Below, one piece after another: positions 50,651 to 60,179 of a DNA stretch of 64,000 nt (position 1 is the stretch's first letter; the number at the start of each line of letters is the position of its first letter). The stretch is from Brevibacterium antiquum (lineage in GTDB: Bacteria; Actinomycetota; Actinomycetes; Actinomycetales; Brevibacteriaceae), in assembly GCF_016107655.1 (NCBI RefSeq), contig NZ_JABASX010000003.1:186001-250000 (forward strand). The letters run 5' to 3'. The notes beneath the pieces are model-generated. The model did no database searches. It had not been told where the DNA came from and saw only the letters and a list, made by a program, of their open reading frames with translations. Both the position numbers and the translations under genes were made by a program.

Positions 50651-51631
50651 TCAGTCGCCTGCCGGCCCAGGTTGGTCGTCGAGTGCGCTGTACATGGCTG
50701 CTGCGATCACGGCACGCCGCTCAGCGTTGTGCGTGGCGCTCTGTGTGGAGCCCTGCGTGAAGCCGGGCTCGGCGGCCGATGCTTCGGCTGCAGCGATGAA
50801 CATCTCCGACTGTGCAACGGCCTGCTCGACGAGCATCACCGTGCCCTCTACCGGGATGAGCCCGTGGGATTGCGCTGCGCGAAGGAACCCGGATTCTGCG
50901 GCATAGGCGACGTCGAGGGCGACTCCGCCGCGGAAGCGGGGAGACCACTGCAGTTCGGGGACGGCCTCGGCGGGGAGGGTAGAGATGACCACGGCGGAGG
51001 GTTCGATCTGCTTCAGCGTCGTGGTGGACGCCGACACTCCGAGCTGTTTGCCCAGGTGGAGGACCCGGGCGGCCCGATCAGGGTTTCTGACGAGGAATTC
51101 GACCGTGGTGATGCCCAGTTCGCTGCAGGCCAGCAGCGCCGAAGCCGCGGTCGCCCCCGCACCCAGGATGGTCGCCCTGTCAGCACCGTCGCTGTCGGCA
51201 GTACTCACGCCTGCAGTTGCGCCGAGGCCTGCGGCCGTGGCCGATATCGCGGCCGTGACAGCTGCTTCCCGACAGGAGTTGAGCCCCGGAGTCAGCGCGC
51301 GCACGATGCCCTGCACGTCGGTGTTGGCAACCGACGTCGCCCCACCTCGGCGAACCAGTGTGTTCGCCACTCCGGTCAGCCTGGCCGTGTCATCGAGGCC
51401 CCACCCATGGGTCAGCGCGAGTTCGACGAGCCGTTCCTTCAACGGCATCGTCAGCGAGAATCCGATCTGACTTCCGTGAGCAGCCAGGAAGGATTCGAGA
51501 TCCTCCGCACCGAGGTCGAAGCTGGCGTATTCGCCGCTGTCGAGGCCCAGGGCCTGAAATGCCGCACGATGAAGCAGGGGCGATTTGGAATGGGCGATCG
51601 GGCGACCGAGCACCGCAGCCGAGATCGTCAT
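50651..51631 (-). CDS. aroE: Shikimate dehydrogenase
   Basis: The product (326 aa) reduces 3-dehydroshikimate with NADPH. The substrate segment VLGRPIAHSKSPLLHRAAF, the catalytic Lys in LTMPLKERLVELA and the cofactor loop ILGAGATAASAL are present. It is longer than the usual 270-290 residues because of an Ala/Ser-rich C-terminal region and an insertion before the cofactor loop. The ATG at 51631 overlaps the mltG stop (ATGA). Confidence 0.93.
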   Translation of the reverse strand: MTISAAVLGRPIAHSKSPLLHRAAFQALGLDSGEYASFDLGAEDLESFLAAHGSQIGFSLTMPLKERLVELALTHGWGLDDTARLTGVANTLVRRGGATSVANTDVQGIVRALTPGLNSCREAAVTAAISATAAGLGATAGVSTADSDGADRATILGAGATAASALLACSELGITTVEFLVRNPDRAARVLHLGKQLGVSASTTTLKQIEPSAVVISTLPAEAVPELQWSPRFRGGVALDVAYAAESGFLRAAQSHGLIPVEGTVMLVEQAVAQSEMFIAAAEASAAEPGFTQGSTQSATHNAERRAVIAAAMYSALDDQPGPAGD

Positions 51632-52770
51632 TTGTCGCCGTTGGCCTCTCCGTGCTCCTTGAGCCATTTCCGATAGATCTCGACATTCTTCCGATGTTCG
51701 TCGTAGGTCTCGGCGAACTTGGTCTCCCCGGTGTCCGGGTTCGTGGCCACGAAGAACTGCCAATCGCCGTCGGTGGGATTGAGCGCGGCATCGACTGCTC
51801 CGGCGCTGGGCGAATTGATCGGTCCCGGTGGCAGCCCCTTCTTCTTGTACGTGTTGTACGGGCTGTCGGACTCGCGCTCCTCCTTCGTCGTCGTCAGATC
51901 GCTGCGGGCACCGTGGATATAGGCCACCGTCGCATCGGACTGGAGCAGTTCTCCGGTCTTCGAGTCCTCAGATATGCGGTTGAGGAAGACCTGCGCCACC
52001 TTCTTCCGCACCTCTTCGTCACCGGGTGATTCGATTTCGACGAGGCTCGCCAGGGTCATGATCCGATTCGCATCGTCGAGATCGATGTCAGCGTTCTCGA
52101 TCTCACGCTTCGTCTTCTTGACCATCTCGGACACGATGTCCTCGGCCGTTCTGTCCTGGTTCAGCTCGTAGGTTGCCGGGTACAGGTACCCTTCCAGGCT
52201 GGGAGCGTCGACGTCGAGGCCGTAGTCCTTCGGAGTCTTGTCATCGATGGCTTTGTCGACGGCTTCGGCCTTCATCCCCGACTCGACCATCGTTGATTTG
52301 ATCTGGTCGATCTTGCGGCCCTCGGCGATCGTGATCTTGGGAGGTTTGATCGGATTGACGATCGCTTCCACTGCTGATTTGGAACTCATCTTCTCGCGCA
52401 GAATGATCGGTCCGGCCTGGATCGTAATGTCGCGGCGCTCGACTTCGTCGAGGAACGGCTCGGAGTTCATGATCACCCCGGCCTCGACGAGCTGATTGGC
52501 CACGGAGCGGGCAGAGGCTCCCGGCGGGATCTCGATTGTGACCTCACTGGTGCCGGCGCCCTCGTAGTCGCCTTTGGGACCGAACAGGTCATCGAAGACT
52601 CCGCCCGCGGCTCTGACACCAAAGAATCCCCCGATGCCGAACACGAGCACGCAGACGACGACGATGGCCGTCGTCCGCCGCCTGCGCAGCATCCGGCGGC
52701 GCTTCTTTGCTCTGAGATCGGACCTGGTCAGCCCTTCGTCTTCCGAGAACTCACCTGGGAACGGGCTCAT
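51628..52770 (-). CDS. mltG: Endolytic murein transglycosylase MltG
   Basis: The product (380 aa) cuts nascent glycan strands at the membrane. A basic cytosolic N-terminus (AKKRRRMLRRRR) leads to one membrane segment (about 34-54). The LysM-like region and the YceG catalytic domain follow with Glu245 in LASLVEIES and the end motif YKKKGLPPGPINSPSAGAV. It overlaps ruvX by 4 bases. Confidence 0.94.
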   Translation of the reverse strand: MSPFPGEFSEDEGLTRSDLRAKKRRRMLRRRRTTAIVVVCVLVFGIGGFFGVRAAGGVFDDLFGPKGDYEGAGTSEVTIEIPPGASARSVANQLVEAGVIMNSEPFLDEVERRDITIQAGPIILREKMSSKSAVEAIVNPIKPPKITIAEGRKIDQIKSTMVESGMKAEAVDKAIDDKTPKDYGLDVDAPSLEGYLYPATYELNQDRTAEDIVSEMVKKTKREIENADIDLDDANRIMTLASLVEIESPGDEEVRKKVAQVFLNRISEDSKTGELLQSDATVAYIHGARSDLTTTKEERESDSPYNTYKKKGLPPGPINSPSAGAVDAALNPTDGDWQFFVATNPDTGETKFAETYDEHRKNVEIYRKWLKEHGEANGDK

Positions 52771-53243
52771 AGCTCACTCTCCTCGTCGGGCATTGCTCGA
52801 CCGGCTGGCTCACCGGTGTTGTGTTCGAATTCGAGGGCATTCTGCAAAATGATCACGGCGGCCTGGGCGTCGACGATCTCACGACGCTGACGCGAGTTCT
52901 TCCCTGCCGCGGCAAGGGCGTGGTGAGCCTCGACCGTGGTGAAGCGCTCATCGACGAGGCGGATGGGCGTCGACGTGGCGAGACTGATTCGCCTGGCGAA
53001 CTCAAGTGCAGTCGCCGCCGCCGCCCGTGCCGCTCCATCGAGGGACTTCGGGTCGCCGATGAGCAGTTCGATCGGTTCGTATTCGTCGATGATCTCCCGC
53101 AGCGCTCTCAGCGCAGCGGGCTCGTCGGTCCTGCGCACCACTGTCAGCGGCGTAGCGAGGATGCCGTCAGGGTCGCTGCTGGCGACCCCGATGCGCACCG
53201 AACCGATGTCGAGGCCCAGACGGCGGCCCCGGCGGAAACTCAC
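52767..53243 (-). CDS. ruvX: Holliday junction resolvase-like RuvX/YqgF
   Basis: The product (158 aa) has an RNase H-like fold with acidic residues in GLDIGSVRIGVA, VDERFTTVEAHHAL and VDAQAAVIILQ. The family acts in pre-16S rRNA processing or recombination. The GTG start overlaps the alaS stop (GTGA). Confidence 0.94.
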   Translation of the reverse strand: MSFRRGRRLGLDIGSVRIGVASSDPDGILATPLTVVRRTDEPAALRALREIIDEYEPIELLIGDPKSLDGAARAAAATALEFARRISLATSTPIRLVDERFTTVEAHHALAAAGKNSRQRREIVDAQAAVIILQNALEFEHNTGEPAGRAMPDEESEL

Positions 53244-55894
53244 TGGAGAGCTGCCTTGACCGCTGTGATGGCAGAGGGGATCGCGGAGACATCGCTGCCG
53301 CCGCCCTGAGCGAGGTCGGGTTTGCCTCCTCCGCCGCCGCCGAGTTCACCACAGGCCAAGGACACGAGCTTGCCAGCCTGCTGTCCCTCTTCGCGTGAAG
53401 TGGCAGTCGTGGCGACCACGACAACGGGTTTTCCGTTGCTCGTTCCGATGCCCAGGACCACGGCGGAGCGTTCGGAGACGCGACCGCGCAGGTCGGTGAC
53501 GACGGTGCGGATGTCTCCTGCGTTCGAGACTTCGCCGAGATCGGCGACGACGAACAGTGTTGACCCCACGGTTTCGGCGTTGTCGAGGAATCTTCCGGCT
53601 GAGGCCAGGAGCTGCTGGGAGTTCAGGCGGGCGATCTCCTTCTCCGCATCCTTGAGCTTGGTCATCAGATCTCCGACGCGTTCGCGCACATCGGTTCCTG
53701 GCACCTTGAGCATGTCGGACAGTGAGGAGACGATGCTGCGTTCGGCGGCCAGTGAGCGGAAGGCGTCCATGCCGACGGCGGCTTCGATGCGGCGTACCCC
53801 TGAGCCCACCGAGGCTTCGGAGAGTACGGAGATCGGCCCGACCTCGGACGAGGCACCGACGTGGGTGCCTCCGCAGAGTTCGCGGGAGAATGGTCCGCCG
53901 ATATCGACGACGCGCACGATGTTCGGGTACTTCTCGCCGAAGAGCGCCATCGCACCGGACTTCCTGGCGTCCTCGAACGGCAGGAATTCGGTCCCGACCT
54001 CATAGTTCGAGCGGACGGCGAGGTTGGCGACGTCTTCGATCTCCGCGCGCATCTGCTGACTCGGGGCTTCGGGGAATGAGTAGTCGAAGCGCATGTAGCC
54101 TGGCTGGTTCATCGAGCCGGCCTGGACAGCGTGAGTGCCGAGGATCTCGCGCAGCGCGGCGTGGACGAGGTGGGTGGCGGTGTGCGCCTGTGAGCCCTGG
54201 AACCGGTGGTCGCGGTCGACGACGGCCAGGACCTCGGCCCCGACGTGGATCTCGCCGTCGATGACTTCGACCCTGTGCGCGGGGAGCCCCTTGATGGGAT
54301 TCTGCACGTCGAGGACGCGGGCGGTGAAGCCATGGCCTCTGATGAGGCCGATATCGGCGCGCTGTCCGCCTGCCTCGGCGTAGAACGGAGTCAGATCGAG
54401 GATGAGGTCGGCGGACTGTCCCGGTGTCAGAACTTCCTGGGCGAGGCCGTCGACGACGATTCCGCGCACCCGGGAGTCGGCTTCGAGGCGGTCGTAGCCG
54501 ACGAACTCGGAGGCACCGTCCTCGAGCAGCGCAGAGTAGGCGGAGAGGTCGGCATGTCCGCCGCCCTTCTTCGCCTTCGCGTCGGCCTTTGCTCGGGTCC
54601 GCTGTTCGCTCATGAGTGCGCGGAAACCCTCTTCGTCGACGTGGACGCCCTGTTCGGAAGCCATTTCAAGCGTCAGGTCGATGGGGAATCCGTGGGTGTC
54701 GTGCAGGGCGAACGCGACGTCGCCGCTGATGGTCTTGTCCGACTCGGGCAGGGAGGCCGCAGCGTTCTGGAACAGCTGGGTGCCCGACTCCAGGGTCCGC
54801 AGGAAGGCTTTCTCCTCGGCGTAGGCGATGCGGGAGATGCGATCGAAATCCGTCTCCAGCTCAGGGTAGGAGAGTTTCATCGATTCCATGGACACCGGCA
54901 GCAGTTCCGGCAGGACCTCGCTGGTCACGCCGAGGAGGCGCATCGCACGCACGGCACGGCGGAGGAGACGGCGCAGGATGTAGCCGCGGCCTTCGTTGCC
55001 GGGGCGGACACCGTCGCCGATGATGATCAGGGAGGAACGGACGTGGTCGGCCACGACGCGCATCTGCACGTCGGCCTCGTGATCGACACCGTAGCGGTGT
55101 CCGGAGAGGCGGCTGGCAGCCTCGATGACGGGGAAGACTTCGTCGATTTCGTACATGTTCTCGACGCCCTGGAGCAGGAAGGCGACACGCTCGAGGCCCA
55201 TGCCGGTGTCGATGTTCTTCGCGGGGAGATCTCCGGCGATGTCGAAATCGACCTTCGACCGGACCTCGCTGAGTTCGAATTCCATGAACACGAGGTTCCA
55301 GATCTCGATGTACCGATCTTCATCGGCCACGGGACCGCCTTCGACACCGTAGTCCGGACCACGGTCGAAGTAGATCTCGGAGCAGTAGCCGCCGGGGCCG
55401 GGCTGACCGGTGTGCCAGAAATTGTCCTCGTTGTCGCGCGGCTGGATGCGCTCTCGTGGGACCGATGTCTCCTCGAGCCACAGGTCGATGGTCTCGATAT
55501 CGTCCTCATGGACTGTTGCCCACAGGCGGTTCTTGTCGAAGCCGAGACCGCCGTCGTCCACGGAGCTCGTCAGCAGTCCCCAGGCGAAGCGGATGGCTTC
55601 GCGCTTGAAGTAGTCGCCGAAGGAGAAGTTCCCATTCATCTGGAAGAAGGTGCCGTGACGGGTGGTCTTTCCGACCTCTTCGATGTCGCCGGTGCGCACG
55701 CATTTCTGCACGCTCGTGGCGCGATTGAATGGGGCAGGCTCCCGACCGGAGAGATATGGGATGAACTGAACCATGCCCGCGATGTTGAACAGGATCGATG
55801 GATCCGAGCTGATCACCGACGCTGAGGGGACGACTGTGTGCCCATTCGCTTCGAAGTAGTCCAACCAGCGCTGTTTGATCTCTGCCGTCTTCAT
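53240..55894 (-). CDS. alaS: Alanyl-tRNA synthetase
   Basis: The product (884 aa) charges tRNA-Ala. The class II catalytic core starts MKTAEIKQRWLDYFEANGH (split) with RATSVQKCVRTGDIEEVGKT-like motif 2. The editing domain has the zinc ligands HTATHLVHAAL and CGGTHV, and a C-Ala domain ends with a glycine-rich GGGGGGKPDLAQGGG. AAAGG lies 6 bases before the ATG. Confidence 0.98.
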   Translation of the reverse strand: MKTAEIKQRWLDYFEANGHTVVPSASVISSDPSILFNIAGMVQFIPYLSGREPAPFNRATSVQKCVRTGDIEEVGKTTRHGTFFQMNGNFSFGDYFKREAIRFAWGLLTSSVDDGGLGFDKNRLWATVHEDDIETIDLWLEETSVPRERIQPRDNEDNFWHTGQPGPGGYCSEIYFDRGPDYGVEGGPVADEDRYIEIWNLVFMEFELSEVRSKVDFDIAGDLPAKNIDTGMGLERVAFLLQGVENMYEIDEVFPVIEAASRLSGHRYGVDHEADVQMRVVADHVRSSLIIIGDGVRPGNEGRGYILRRLLRRAVRAMRLLGVTSEVLPELLPVSMESMKLSYPELETDFDRISRIAYAEEKAFLRTLESGTQLFQNAAASLPESDKTISGDVAFALHDTHGFPIDLTLEMASEQGVHVDEEGFRALMSEQRTRAKADAKAKKGGGHADLSAYSALLEDGASEFVGYDRLEADSRVRGIVVDGLAQEVLTPGQSADLILDLTPFYAEAGGQRADIGLIRGHGFTARVLDVQNPIKGLPAHRVEVIDGEIHVGAEVLAVVDRDHRFQGSQAHTATHLVHAALREILGTHAVQAGSMNQPGYMRFDYSFPEAPSQQMRAEIEDVANLAVRSNYEVGTEFLPFEDARKSGAMALFGEKYPNIVRVVDIGGPFSRELCGGTHVGASSEVGPISVLSEASVGSGVRRIEAAVGMDAFRSLAAERSIVSSLSDMLKVPGTDVRERVGDLMTKLKDAEKEIARLNSQQLLASAGRFLDNAETVGSTLFVVADLGEVSNAGDIRTVVTDLRGRVSERSAVVLGIGTSNGKPVVVVATTATSREEGQQAGKLVSLACGELGGGGGGKPDLAQGGGSDVSAIPSAITAVKAALQ

Positions 55895-56010
55895 CCAAGG
55901 CCTTTCACATGTTGCGTGTGCACTCTTGCACTCATCAGTGATTAGTTTAGTTGCTCATCCGCATTATGCGAGGTGCCGACGCTGCGCGCCGTCGACTTGC
56001 GTATGAATGC

Positions 56011-56043
56011 ACAACTGCCCGGAACTCGACGTTCCGGGCAGTT
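56011..56043 (-). terminator. Terminator of rpsD
   Basis: A perfect 14-bp stem (56011-56024 with 56030-56043) closes the loop TCGAC, 27 bases after the rpsD stop. Confidence 0.8.
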
Positions 56044-56069
56044 GATGCCGTGCGATCCCTCTGGGGTGA

Positions 56070-56696
56070 TCAGCGCGAGTAGTGCTCGACGACCAGCTGA
56101 ACATCAACGGTCACAGGAACCTCTTCGCGCTTGGGGCGACGAAGCAGGGTGGTCTGCAGACCTTCGAGGTTGACATTGAGGTAGCCGGGAACTGCAGGGA
56201 GAACATCCTTGTGTCCACCGGCTGCGGCGACCTGGAACGGATCCATCGATGCGCTGCGTTCGTGAACCTGGATGGTCTGGCCTTCCTTCACGCGGAATGA
56301 AGGACGATCGACGCGCTGGCCGTCAACGGTGATGTGACGGTGCACGACGAACTGACGCGCCTGGGCGATGGTCCGGGCGAAGCCCGAACGCAGCACCAGA
56401 GCGTCGAGACGCATTTCGAGGAGCTCGACCATGGTCTCACCGGTCAGACCGGAGAGGCGGCTGGATTCCTTGTAGATCTTGAGCATCTGAGCTTCGCGAA
56501 TGCCGTACTGGGCGCGAAGACGCTGCTTCTCCTTGAGACGGACCGAGTAGTCGCTGTCATTGCGACGACGAGCACGGCCGTGCTCGCCTGGAGGATACGG
56601 GCGACGCTCGAAGTACTTCTCCGCTTTCGGAGTCAGCGGCATGCCGAGGGCGCGCGAGACGCGCGTCATCCGGCGGTTACGTGCTGGTGCTGGCAC
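56070..56696 (-). CDS. rpsD: 30S ribosomal protein S4
   Basis: The product (208 aa) starts ribosome small-subunit assembly. SRALGMPLTPKAEKYFERRP, PPGEHGRARRRN and the S4 RNA-binding domain ARQFVVHRHITVDGQRVD are present. GTG at 56696 has AAAGG 7 bases upstream and gives normal length; earlier in-frame codons do not. The N-terminal zinc cysteines are absent. It stands alone, not in the rpl/rps operon, which is common in related bacteria. Confidence 0.97.
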   Translation of the reverse strand: MPAPARNRRMTRVSRALGMPLTPKAEKYFERRPYPPGEHGRARRRNDSDYSVRLKEKQRLRAQYGIREAQMLKIYKESSRLSGLTGETMVELLEMRLDALVLRSGFARTIAQARQFVVHRHITVDGQRVDRPSFRVKEGQTIQVHERSASMDPFQVAAAGGHKDVLPAVPGYLNVNLEGLQTTLLRRPKREEVPVTVDVQLVVEHYSR

Positions 56697-56764
56697 AGTA
56701 TTACCTTTCATCAATATGGTGTGTCTCGACCGGCCATAGGTTCTCGCCCTAGTCGACACGGTTG

Positions 56765-56852
56765 TTTCCCTGGATGGGAAAGAGGGATTGAGCGTCGAGA
56801 TCCGCTCGCACCGACCGCCTTTAGGGTGCAGGCACAACAGCAACCAATCTTA
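56765..56852 (-). promoter_or_regulatory. rpsD leader: candidate -10 and small hairpin
   Basis: TAAGAT (complement of 56847-56852) is a candidate -10 box about 150 bases before rpsD. The leader contains TTTCCC-TGGAT-GGGAAA (56765-56781). S4 often represses its own mRNA in other bacteria, but no recognised S4 leader fold is evident here. Confidence 0.3.
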
Positions 56853-56909
56853 GCGGATTCCACTCCCCCGGCGCAAAGCGACAGAACGGGGACTCGAGCG
56901 ATCTGATGC

Positions 56910-58523
56910 TCAGGCGTCGGTGAGGTCGGCGCCGCCGTCGGGCCTTCGCTTGGTGGACAGCCGCATCGCCGCATCGGCAACTTCGGCTCCCGAACCACCA
57001 TAGATGTTGACGACGGTGTGAACTCCTGCCGCGGTGAGAGCGTCGGCCTGGTCCTGACGCTGGACCACTGCGGCGATGGCACCGTCGAACCCGGCTATTC
57101 TCAGCTGCTCGAGCGCGAAGGTGTTCGAGTCATGAATCGCCATAGCCAGAATCACGGTCCGGGCGGTTCCACCGACGACCAGGCGATGCCAGAACTCATG
57201 GTCTGTGGCGTCGCCTTCCAGGACATTGAACTTCTCGCCTTTGAGATCCTCCACCACCAGATGATCGTTGTCGACACCGATGACGGACAGACCCCCTCGG
57301 TCGACCAATCGTTCATATGCACCGCGGCCGATGCGGCCCATGCCCAGCACCACCACCTCGGCGGCACCTGTGTCGATCGGACGATCCGGTGGTCGCAGTT
57401 TGGCCTCATTCTCATCGGGCAGGATCTCATCGAGTCTGCCCACGATCTGCAGACTGTAGGCGTTGGCCAGCGAGGAGATGATCATTGAGATCGCGACGGC
57501 CAGAGCAGTCACTGTCAGCCAGCTGTCTTCGAACACTCCGTTGGCCGCCCCGACCGCCACCACGATGAGGGCGAATTCGGAGAAGTTGCTCAACGCGAGG
57601 CTGGTGCGGATGCTGGTCCGGTTGCGCAGGCCGAAGAGTCGGCCCATCAGATAGAAGCTGAGGAAATTGAAGGGGATGAGAATCACGCACAGGATGAGTG
57701 CCATGACCAGGTCGGCCCAGGTCGGGATCGCCTGCAGTCCGATGACGACGAAGAAGGCGACGAGGAAGAGCTCCTTGACGCTGAACAGGGACTTCGACAA
57801 CTCGGTGGATCGGGGATGGCTGGCGAAGAGCAGACCCATCACCAAGGCACCCAGGTCACCATGGATGCCCACGGACTCGAAGGCCACATATCCCGGGCCA
57901 AGCGCCATGACCACACCGAAGAGCACCAGCAGCTCGCCTCGTCCCACTCGGTCGAGAAGGCGGCGGAGCACCCATGCTGCGGGAACCAGGAGAACGAGCG
58001 CGAAGGCCCATGGGCTCGGCGGCTCGTCCCCCGCGATGGTGATGAACGCGACTGCGGCGATGTCTTGGATGACGAGGATCGCAATGGCGATCTGACCGTA
58101 GTACGAACCGTCGTCGGAGCGATCTTCGAGGACCTTGACCACGAGCACCGTTGAGGAGAACGACAGTGCGAATCCGAGCAGACCGATCGTGCCCAGTCCA
58201 CCGTCGAGCGATACGACGCCGATGACCGCGGCCAACCCGATGGTGCCGGCTCCGACGAGGACGCTGGAGATCATGTGGAGCGCGGCCGTACCGTAGGCCT
58301 CGGGCTGGAGGAGGGAGCGCAGATCGAACTTCAGTCCGATGGTGAAGAGGAGCAGCACCACGCCGAGGTCGGAGACCTGTTCGAGACCGTCGAATGCGGA
58401 GAAGCCGAGGAAGTGAAGCAGGAATCCGGCGCCGAGGAAGCCCACCAGCGGAGGAATGTGCAGTTCACGCGCCACCAATCCCAGAGCGAGAGCGGCCGCG
58501 ATGGTGACGATGATGTCCTGCAC
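56910..58523 (-). CDS. CPA2-type cation:proton antiporter with TrkA-N domain
   Basis: The product (537 aa) has about 12 membrane helices (residues 1-375) of the KefB/KefC type, with SFSSTVLVVKVLEDR and NFSEFALIVVAVG segments, then a cytosolic Rossmann TrkA-N domain opening VVVLGMGRIGRGAYE (near 388-402). It probably exports K+ or Na+ for protons under nucleotide control. GAGGAGGG lies 5 bases before the GTG start. It is a single gene between rpsD and rarA. Confidence 0.9.
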   Translation of the reverse strand: MQDIIVTIAAALALGLVARELHIPPLVGFLGAGFLLHFLGFSAFDGLEQVSDLGVVLLLFTIGLKFDLRSLLQPEAYGTAALHMISSVLVGAGTIGLAAVIGVVSLDGGLGTIGLLGFALSFSSTVLVVKVLEDRSDDGSYYGQIAIAILVIQDIAAVAFITIAGDEPPSPWAFALVLLVPAAWVLRRLLDRVGRGELLVLFGVVMALGPGYVAFESVGIHGDLGALVMGLLFASHPRSTELSKSLFSVKELFLVAFFVVIGLQAIPTWADLVMALILCVILIPFNFLSFYLMGRLFGLRNRTSIRTSLALSNFSEFALIVVAVGAANGVFEDSWLTVTALAVAISMIISSLANAYSLQIVGRLDEILPDENEAKLRPPDRPIDTGAAEVVVLGMGRIGRGAYERLVDRGGLSVIGVDNDHLVVEDLKGEKFNVLEGDATDHEFWHRLVVGGTARTVILAMAIHDSNTFALEQLRIAGFDGAIAAVVQRQDQADALTAAGVHTVVNIYGGSGAEVADAAMRLSTKRRPDGGADLTDA

Positions 58524-58661
58524 GTCGACCCTCCTCGGTCTCTCCTGCGCCGGCTCACCGACTCTGGCTGCGGCGTTCTTTCATCCTGTGCACAAAACTA
58601 CCGTGTCTCAGGAGTCAGAGGGAGGGAATCTGGGGCGAATATGGGCAGGCGAGTGCCGATC

Positions 58662-60179
58662 TCAGGGTCGCAGGAGCCTCTGCAGCATCTCGAGGCGCTC
58701 ACCTAAGGAACGCTCCATGCCGTTGCCTGTCGGCTCATAGTAGCGCTTCCCGCGCAATGTCTCGGGCAGGTATTCCTGGGCGGCGACCCCATGAGGATGA
58801 TCGTGCGAGTATTTGTAGCCCTCGCCGTGGCCGAGCTCCTTGGCGCCGGGATAGTGCGCATCGCGCAGATGTGTGGGCACCTGTCCGGAGAACCCGTTCT
58901 TGACGTCGGCGATGGCAGCGTCGAGGGCACGGTAGCTCGCGTTCGACTTCGGCGCCATGGCCAGGTAGGTGACCGCCTCGGCCAGCGGGATGCGGCCTTC
59001 CGGCATGCCGATGTTCTGCACGGCTGTTGATGCCGCCACCGCGATCGGCAGGGCCTGCGGATCGGCCATGCCGATGTCCTCGGCAGCCGATATCACGACG
59101 CGGCGCGCGATGAAGCGGGGATCCTCGCCGGCAACGATCATCCTGGCCAGGTAGTGCAGCGCGGCGTCGACGTCTGAGCCGCGAATCGACTTGATGAATG
59201 CGGAGACGACGTCGTAGTGCTGGTCACCGTTCTTGTCGTAGCGCAGCACAGTTTCGGAGCTGGCCTCGGCACAGGCGGCCTCGGTGATGAGGATCGCGCG
59301 GCGATCAGTTTCCGAATCAGAAGAGCCCTCGGCGTCGGCATCAGCGTCCGTGCGGGCTTCGGGTTCGGTTTCGGCGTCCTCGTCAGCTGGGTCATCTGCT
59401 GAATCGCCGGCGCCTGCCTCGGCGAACTCTGCCTGTGCGGCAGCGATTCCGGCGGCGGCTTCGAGGATGGTCAGGGAGCGCCTGGCGTCGGCACCGGCGA
59501 TGCGGACGATGAAGTCCTTCGCTGCCGGCTGGAGTTCGAATTGGCCGGCCAAACCTCGTTCGCTGGCGACTGCACGGTCGAGGAGATCGGCGATGGCGGC
59601 ATCGTCGAGCGGACGCAGCGTGAGCAGAAGCGAGCGGGACAGGAGCGGGGAGATGACGGAGAACGATGGGTTCTCGGTCGTCGCGGCCACGAGCACGACG
59701 AGGCGGTTCTCCACCGCTGGCAGCAGAGCGTCCTGCTGTGCCTTCGAGAAGCGGTGGATCTCGTCGAGGAAGAGCACTGTCGTGCGCTGGTACATGTCGC
59801 GTTCACGACGCGCGTTCTCGATCACCTGGCGCACGTCCTTCACACCGGCGGTGATGGCCGAGAGTTCGACGAAGGTGCGTCCCGGGGCGTGGGAGATGAC
59901 GTGGGCCAGGGTGGTCTTGCCGACCCCGGGAGGACCCCACAGGATCACCGAGGAGGCTCCTGCCCGGTCTCCCCCGCTGGCCTCGACGAGTTGGACGAGG
60001 GGTGAGCCGGGGAACGTCAGATGGTCTTGGCCGACCACCTCGGCGATGGTGCGCGGACGCATCCGCACCGCCAGCGGATCGAGAGCTCGACCCGAACCGG
60101 CAGCTGAACCGCCGGCGCCCGGACCAGGAGATCCCTGGTCCGGGCCATCGGAGGAGAAGAGGTCAGGACCGTTGGTCAT
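58662..60179 (-). CDS. rarA: Replication-associated recombination protein A (RarA/MgsA)
   Basis: The product (505 aa) is an AAA+ ATPase acting at stalled forks. Walker A is GPPGVGKTT (82-90), Walker [10 protein letters not shown] (136-144), sensor 1 AATTENPSF, and the tetramerisation end [21 protein letters not shown] is intact. An acidic insert of about 40 residues (252-293) interrupts the lid region. The N-terminal 40 residues are Gly/Pro-rich. The ATG at 60179 shares a base with the aspS stop (TGATG). Confidence 0.94.
   Translation of the reverse strand: MTNGPDLFSSDGPDQGSPGPGAGGSAAGSGRALDPLAVRMRPRTIAEVVGQDHLTFPGSPLVQLVEASGGDRAGASSVILWGPPGVGKTTLAHVISHAPGRTFVELSAITAGVKDVRQVIENARRERDMYQRTTVLFLDEIHRFSKAQQDALLPAVENRLVVLVAATTENPSFSVISPLLSRSLLLTLRPLDDAAIADLLDRAVASERGLAGQFELQPAAKDFIVRIAGADARRSLTILEAAAGIAAAQAEFAEAGAGDSADDPADEDAETEPEARTDADADAEGSSDSETDRRAILITEAACAEASSETVLRYDKNGDQHYDVVSAFIKSIRGSDVDAALHYLARMIVAGEDPRFIARRVVISAAEDIGMADPQALPIAVAASTAVQNIGMPEGRIPLAEAVTYLAMAPKSNASYRALDAAIADVKNGFSGQVPTHLRDAHYPGAKELGHGEGYKYSHDHPHGVAAQEYLPETLRGKRYYEPTGNGMERSLGERLEMLQRLLRP

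Noticed and set aside
54206-55825. 539-aa plus-strand frame opposite alaS
   Set aside because: Long because stops are rare in the antisense frame of this G+C-rich gene; the sequence has no recognisable domain.
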